The notes under the pieces were generated by a model, which was given only the letters and a program-made list of their open reading frames with translations, did no database searches and was not told where the DNA came from. Below are positions 6,283 through 9,215 of a DNA stretch of 9,215 nucleotides, piece after piece. The position numbers were made by a program, and so were the translations under genes. The DNA lies in NCBI GenBank assembly GCA_964505535.1, contig CAZDIU010000226.1, forward strand, positions 1-9,215, written 5' to 3'. This DNA comes from JAABRU01 sp964505535. Lineage in GTDB: Bacteria; Desulfobacterota; Desulfobacteria; Desulfobacterales; Desulfococcaceae. Positions within the stretch are counted from its first letter, which is position 1. Each line of letters starts with the position of its first letter.

Positions 6283-6407
6283 GGGATGTGAAATTTTTTA
6301 AAATACCGGAAGATTCAGGTCACAGGTGTCAGGTGTCAGTATGCGGTCAGGACTGAAACCTGAACACTGAAACCTCAAAACCGGTATATCAGCAATTTTC
6401 AAATCCC
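6283..6407 (+). repeat. ~125-bp MITE-like element, copy 1 (upstream of sod)
   Basis: This copy is nearly identical to 7245-7362; a core of about 70 bp (from CAGGTGTCAGTATGCGG onward) differs at one position. The ends form imperfect terminal inverted repeats: GGGATGTGAAATTT at 6283-6296 pairs with 6394-6407 at 12 of 14 positions. ATACCGG (6303-6309) mirrors CCGGTAT (6381-6387), and CAGGTGTCAGT (6330-6340) mirrors ACTGAAACCTG (6352-6362) around an 11-nt loop, so the element is a long imperfect palindrome. It has a tandem AGGTGTC duplication absent from copy 2. TGA flanks both ends (6280-6282, 6408-6410), a possible target duplication. It has no coding capacity. If transcribed it would fold in the sod 5' leader. 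Confidence 0.85.
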
Positions 6408-6449
6408 TGAGATGTGAAACCCTGAAACAGTGAAAAAAGGAGGTGTTGG

Positions 6450-7142
6450 ATGAAACGCAGAGAATTTCTGAAATTATCAGCCAATATGGGGGTGCTGGCC
6501 CTGTTTCATGCGGTCGGCATCGGCTGTTCCGGGAAAGCAAAGGAGGGGGGGGCCATAGAACTGCCCGGACTGCCCTATGCGGAAAACGCGCTGGAACCCC
6601 ATATTTCCGGCCGGATGATCTCTTTTCACTACGGCAAGCATCACCTGGGCTATGTGAACAAACTCAGGGAACTTATTGCCGGTACGCCTTTTCAGGGCAT
6701 GGGACTTGAGAAAATTGTCCGGAAAACCTGGGGAAACGCGGATCAGACTGCCATATTCAACAATGCAGCCCAGGTTTTCAACCACAGTTTTTACTGGAAC
6801 AGCATGAAACCGGGCGGCGGGGGGAAACCGGCCGGAAAAATTGCTGATGCGATCAATGTCTCCTTTGGCAGTTATGAGAAATTTGCCGAAGAGTTTGCCA
6901 ATAAAGCAGCTTCCCGTTTCGGCAGCGGATGGGCCTGGCTGGTGGCAGACAGTGGCAAACTGCGGATCATGGATACAGCAAATGCGGACACGCCCGCGGC
7001 TCAGGGGATAAAACCCCTGCTGACCATTGATGTGTGGGAACATGCCTATTATCTGGATTACCAGAACCGCCGCGGGGATTATATCAGGGCATTTCTGGAA
7101 AAACTCGTGAACTGGGATTTTGCGGAAAAAAATATGGGATGA
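6450..7142 (+). CDS. sodB: Tat-exported iron-type superoxide dismutase
   Basis: Converts superoxide to oxygen and hydrogen peroxide. The mature part matches Fe/Mn SOD: ligands H60 (FHYGKHH), H112 (FNHSFYW), D194 and H198 (DVWEHAYYLDY), with Y68 near the metal. Gln108 in NNAAQVFNH marks the iron type, as in E. coli SodB. Residues 1-26 form a twin-arginine signal (KRREFLK, then a hydrophobic stretch), which fits export of a folded metalloprotein. C26 follows GIG and could be a weak lipobox, so it may be either a lipoprotein or a soluble periplasmic protein. AGGAGG at 6438-6443 sits 6 nt before the ATG, an excellent site. It is a single-gene unit with a perfect terminator and is bracketed by direct repeats. 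The SOD call is certain; localisation is inferred. Confidence 0.95.
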   Translation: MKRREFLKLSANMGVLALFHAVGIGCSGKAKEGGAIELPGLPYAENALEPHISGRMISFHYGKHHLGYVNKLRELIAGTPFQGMGLEKIVRKTWGNADQTAIFNNAAQVFNHSFYWNSMKPGGGGKPAGKIADAINVSFGSYEKFAEEFANKAASRFGSGWAWLVADSGKLRIMDTANADTPAAQGIKPLLTIDVWEHAYYLDYQNRRGDYIRAFLEKLVNWDFAEKNMG

Positions 7143-7170
7143 GTGCTCAGGCGGAAGTTTTCGGGTATTC

Positions 7171-7206
7171 AAAAAACCGGATTTTTTCGGAAAATCCGGT
7201 TTTTTT
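7171..7206. terminator. Rho-independent terminator after sod (works in both directions)
   Basis: A perfect 15-bp stem: AAAAAACCGGATTTT (7171-7185) pairs with 7191-7205 across the loop TTCGG. The right arm ends in a run of seven T. The A-run on the left gives the same structure on the other strand, so transcripts from either side would stop here. It begins 28 nt after the sod stop codon. Confidence 0.93.
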
Positions 7207-7244
7207 GAAAATGCAATACCCAATAAATCATGCTGATCTGCTTT

Positions 7245-7362
7245 GGGATGTGAAATTTTTTTGAATACCGGACGGTTCAGGCTGCAGGTGTCAGTATGCG
7301 GTCAGGACTGAAACCTGAACACTGAAACCTCAAAACCGGCATATCAGCAATTTTTAAATCCC
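7245..7362 (+). repeat. ~118-bp MITE-like element, copy 2 (downstream of sod)
   Basis: Second copy, in the same orientation as 6283-6407 and 962 bp away start to start. It keeps the GGGATGTG start, the ATACCGG (7265-7271) / CCGGCAT (7336-7342) inner mirror and the AAATCCC end. It lacks the AGGTGTC duplication of copy 1. The similarity extends a little to the left: ATGCTGATCTG at 7230 resembles ATGCTCGTCTG at 6271. Flanks are TTT and TTA, so a target duplication is unclear. Its right end touches the stop codon of the small minus-strand ORF at 7363. Confidence 0.85.
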
Positions 7363-7542
7363 TTAATTCACCTCCTTAACTTCAGAATCATTGGAGGCTT
7401 TGAGAGCATAGGCAAAATCATCTTCTGTTTTGGGACATATCAGATTTTTTCTGCGGCTGTTATCCCTGTTTATTTTTTGAAATACCTTTATACAATGAAG
7501 ATATAACTCTTGCCAAATGATGAAGCACATGATATAGAACAT
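7363..7542 (-). CDS. Doubtful small ORF, possibly a gene remnant
   Basis: A 59-codon frame starting at ATG (7540-7542; TTG one codon earlier) and ending with TAA at 7363-7365. The product has a hydrophobic first third (FYIMCFIIW) and a charged remainder ending NDSEVKEVN. I do not recognise it. There is no ribosome-binding site in front of it, which argues against an intact gene. Its last codons contain AAGGAGGTGAATTAA, a strong Shine-Dalgarno sequence for something downstream, but the repeat element begins right after the stop. It may be the tail of an older gene whose downstream partner was displaced or lost. Confidence 0.25.
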   Translation of the reverse strand: MFYIMCFIIWQELYLHCIKVFQKINRDNSRRKNLICPKTEDDFAYALKASNDSEVKEVN

Positions 7543-7684
7543 CAATTTATATGGTCGTTTCGTATGACATAAAAATATCCCAGATGTCAGGATGTTTTTC
7601 AGGTCATGCCGGTTTATTGCAGGGGGGCCGGTCAGCGGCTCCGCAGTTGTTAACCTTATAATTCACTAAAGGAGAAAAGGATCA

Positions 7685-9215
7685 ATGGCTTACGATGCAA
7701 CAAAGATGGCAGACTGGCAGATTTCAGAAGAAGCAGAAAAAAACATGCCTTTGCCGGAAGCGTGGATTGAGAAACTGGGCTTGCAGAAAGAAGAACTTCT
7801 TCCCATGGGGCGTCTTGCAAAACTTGATTTTCTGAAAATCAGCGAACGTCTCAAAGGCAGACCGGATGGAAAATACATTGAAGTTACAGCCATTACCCCC
7901 ACTCCGCTGGGCGAAGGCAAAAGCACCACTTCTGTTGGTCTGATGGAAGGTCTGGGCGCACGCGGCATGAACGTGGGCGGTGCCCTGCGTCAGCCTTCAG
8001 GCGGCCCCACCATGAACGTGAAAGGCACCGCAGCCGGCGGCGGCAACTCCCTGCTGATTCCCATGACCGAATTCTCCCTGGGTCTGACCGGCGACATCAA
8101 TGACATCATGAATGCCCACAACCTGGCCATGGTGGCACTGACCGCGCGTATGCAGCATGAGAGAAACTACAATGACGAACAGCTTGCCCGTCTGACCAAA
8201 ATGCGCCGTCTGGACATTGACCCCACCCGTGTGGAAATGGGCTGGATCATTGACTTCTGCGCCCAGGCTTTGCGGAACATTGTCATCGGTCTTGGCGGAC
8301 GCACCGACGGTTTCACCATGCAGTCCAAATTCGGCATCGCGGTCGGTTCCGAATGTATGGCCATTCTGGCTGTTGCCAAAGATCTGGCTGATCTGAAGGA
8401 ACGTCTGAACAATATCACCGTGGCTTTTGACAAGAGCGGCAAACCTGTCACCACCGGTGATCTGGAAGTCGGCAATGCAATGGCCGCTTTCATGAGAAAC
8501 ACCATCAACCCCACCCTGATGTGCACTGCGGAATATCAGCCCTGTCTGGTTCATGCAGGCCCCTTTGCCAATATCGCTGTGGGTCAGTCCTCCATCATTG
8601 CAGACCGCATCGGTCTCAAACTCTTTGACTATCATGTCACCGAGTCCGGTTTTGCCGCAGACATCGGATTTGAGAAATTCTGGAACGTGAAATGCCGCTT
8701 CAGCGGACTCAAACCCCATGTTTCGGTTCTGACCTCCACCATCCGCGCCCTCAAGATGCACGGCGGCGGACCCAAAGTGGTTGCCGGAAAAGATCTGCCC
8801 GAAGAATACAAGAAGGAAAACATTGCTCTGGTGGAAAAAGGCTGCGAGAACATGGTCCACATGATCAATGTCATCCGCAAAGCCGGTATCAACCCTGTGG
8901 TGTGCATCAACAAATTCTACACTGACACCGATGCAGAAGTCGCTGTTGTCCGCAAAGCTGCCGAAGCCGCAGGCGCAAGATGCGCTCTGTCCGAACACTG
9001 GCTCAAGGGCGGTGAAGGCGCTCTGGAATTTGCGGATGCGGTCATTGACGCATGCAACGAGAAAAATGACTTCAAATTCCTGTATCCGCTGGAAATGAAA
9101 CTGCGCGAGCGCGTAGCCCTCATTGCCAAAGAAGTTTACGGTGCCGACGGTGTTGACTGGTTGCCGGATGCCAATGCCAAAGCCCAGATGCTGGAAAATG
9201 ATCCCAAATACGCAG
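7685..9215 (+). CDS. fhs: Formate-tetrahydrofolate ligase (EC 6.3.4.3), 3' end outside the window
   Basis: ATP-dependent enzyme that joins formate to tetrahydrofolate to give 10-formyl-THF. It serves one-carbon biosynthesis and the methyl branch of the Wood-Ljungdahl pathway, in either direction. The frame from ATG 7685 stays open to the window end, giving 510 residues; the family is about 560-590, so roughly 50-80 are missing. Visible motifs: the ATP-binding loop TPTPLGEGKSTTSVGL (71-86), LRQPSGGPTMNVKGTAAGGG (101-120), LTGDINDIMNAHNL, HAGPFANIAVGQSSIIAD and VTESGFAADIGFEKFWNVKC. AAAGGAG at 7668-7674 gives 10 nt spacing; AAGGA nearer the ATG may also help. The codon choice is more GC-rich and uniform than in neighbours, as expected for high expression. 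In a sulfate reducer this would fit acetate oxidation or CO2 fixation; that context is inferred. Confidence 0.97.
   Translation, partial: MAYDATKMADWQISEEAEKNMPLPEAWIEKLGLQKEELLPMGRLAKLDFLKISERLKGRPDGKYIEVTAITPTPLGEGKSTTSVGLMEGLGARGMNVGGALRQPSGGPTMNVKGTAAGGGNSLLIPMTEFSLGLTGDINDIMNAHNLAMVALTARMQHERNYNDEQLARLTKMRRLDIDPTRVEMGWIIDFCAQALRNIVIGLGGRTDGFTMQSKFGIAVGSECMAILAVAKDLADLKERLNNITVAFDKSGKPVTTGDLEVGNAMAAFMRNTINPTLMCTAEYQPCLVHAGPFANIAVGQSSIIADRIGLKLFDYHVTESGFAADIGFEKFWNVKCRFSGLKPHVSVLTSTIRALKMHGGGPKVVAGKDLPEEYKKENIALVEKGCENMVHMINVIRKAGINPVVCINKFYTDTDAEVAVVRKAAEAAGARCALSEHWLKGGEGALEFADAVIDACNEKNDFKFLYPLEMKLRERVALIAKEVYGADGVDWLPDANAKAQMLENDPKYA

Larger units (their letters stand above)
5944..6449. 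other. 506-bp intergenic region between divergent genes
   Basis: No gene of normal size is visible. From left to right it holds: the short upstream region of the minus-strand tail-anchored gene; a small inverted repeat (TTTTGCG at 6000-6006 with CGCAAAA at 6025-6031); nested palindromes at 6065-6111; a good forward promoter at 6131-6157; a possible 16-codon leader ORF at 6194-6244; a 7-bp-arm inverted repeat at 6244-6260; the first copy of the ~120-bp repeat at 6283-6407; and the sod ribosome-binding site AGGAGG at 6438-6443. Confidence 0.7.
7143..7684. other. 542-bp intergenic region between sod and fhs
   Basis: It contains the sod terminator (7171-7206), the second copy of the ~120-bp repeat (7245-7362) and a doubtful minus-strand ORF (7363-7542) whose end carries a Shine-Dalgarno sequence. 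After that comes about 120 bp of unassigned sequence leading to the fhs ribosome-binding site AAAGGAG at 7668-7674. A TATAAT at 7657-7662 is present, but it lacks a -35 and is very close to that site. Confidence 0.7.

Noticed and set aside
6298..6540. 80-codon minus-strand frame through repeat copy 1
   Set aside because: It lies across the repeat and the sod start, and copy 2 does not preserve the frame because of the 7-bp duplication.
6283..7362. CRISPR-like array or composite transposon around sod
   Set aside because: There are only two copies, ~120 bp long and almost 1 kb apart, so it is not an array. No transposase lies between them, so it is not a composite transposon in the strict sense.
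7657..7662. TATAAT upstream of fhs as a promoter
   Set aside because: There is no -35 hexamer at proper spacing, and the start site would fall on the ribosome-binding site.
7997..8998. 333-codon open frame on the minus strand opposite fhs
   Set aside because: Antisense to strongly conserved formate-THF ligase motifs. The product is low-complexity in His, Gly and Ala and matches nothing. It is a shadow frame.

Overview
The window looks like chromosomal DNA from an anaerobic, mid-GC bacterium. My best guess is a Desulfobacterota (Desulfobacterales-like, sulfate-reducer type) lineage. That guess rests on protein flavour (the formate-tetrahydrofolate ligase and radical SAM C-terminus), on long gene-poor intergenic spaces filled with palindromic repeats, and on the mix of toxin-antitoxin remnants with core carbon metabolism. 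No rRNA, tRNA or CRISPR array is visible, so the taxonomy is inference only.

Layout. Positions 1-195 are the 3' end of a radical SAM protein, followed by a perfect 28-bp palindrome. Positions 340-1447 form an AT-rich toxin-antitoxin patch: an intact MNT nucleotidyltransferase antitoxin, the first codons of its decayed HEPN partner, and an apparently intact VapBC-type pair (antitoxin plus PIN ribonuclease). Positions 1593-3617 encode a full transketolase ending in a strong hairpin. On the minus strand, 5943-4705 encodes an unrecognised helical protein with a C-terminal membrane anchor, and 4611-3751 encodes a shikimate dehydrogenase homologue that lacks the catalytic Asp. These two are probably co-transcribed. 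Positions 6450-7142 encode a Tat-exported iron-type superoxide dismutase with a textbook terminator. From 7685 to the end of the window is a formate-tetrahydrofolate ligase, cut off by the window edge.

The most unusual structure is around the superoxide dismutase. It is bracketed by two direct copies of a ~120-bp element with imperfect terminal inverted repeats and a self-complementary interior, which looks like a non-autonomous mobile element. One copy lies in the presumed sod leader. The other abuts, to the base, the stop codon of a small minus-strand ORF that ends in a perfect but orphaned Shine-Dalgarno sequence.

Functionally, transketolase (pentose phosphate pathway) and formate-tetrahydrofolate ligase (folate branch of one-carbon metabolism / Wood-Ljungdahl pathway) are housekeeping genes. 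The exported superoxide dismutase suggests envelope protection against oxygen in an otherwise anaerobic cell. I see no convincing multi-gene novel system. The best leads are the sod-flanking repeats, the Asp-to-Asn AroE paralogue and the tail-anchored protein next to it.
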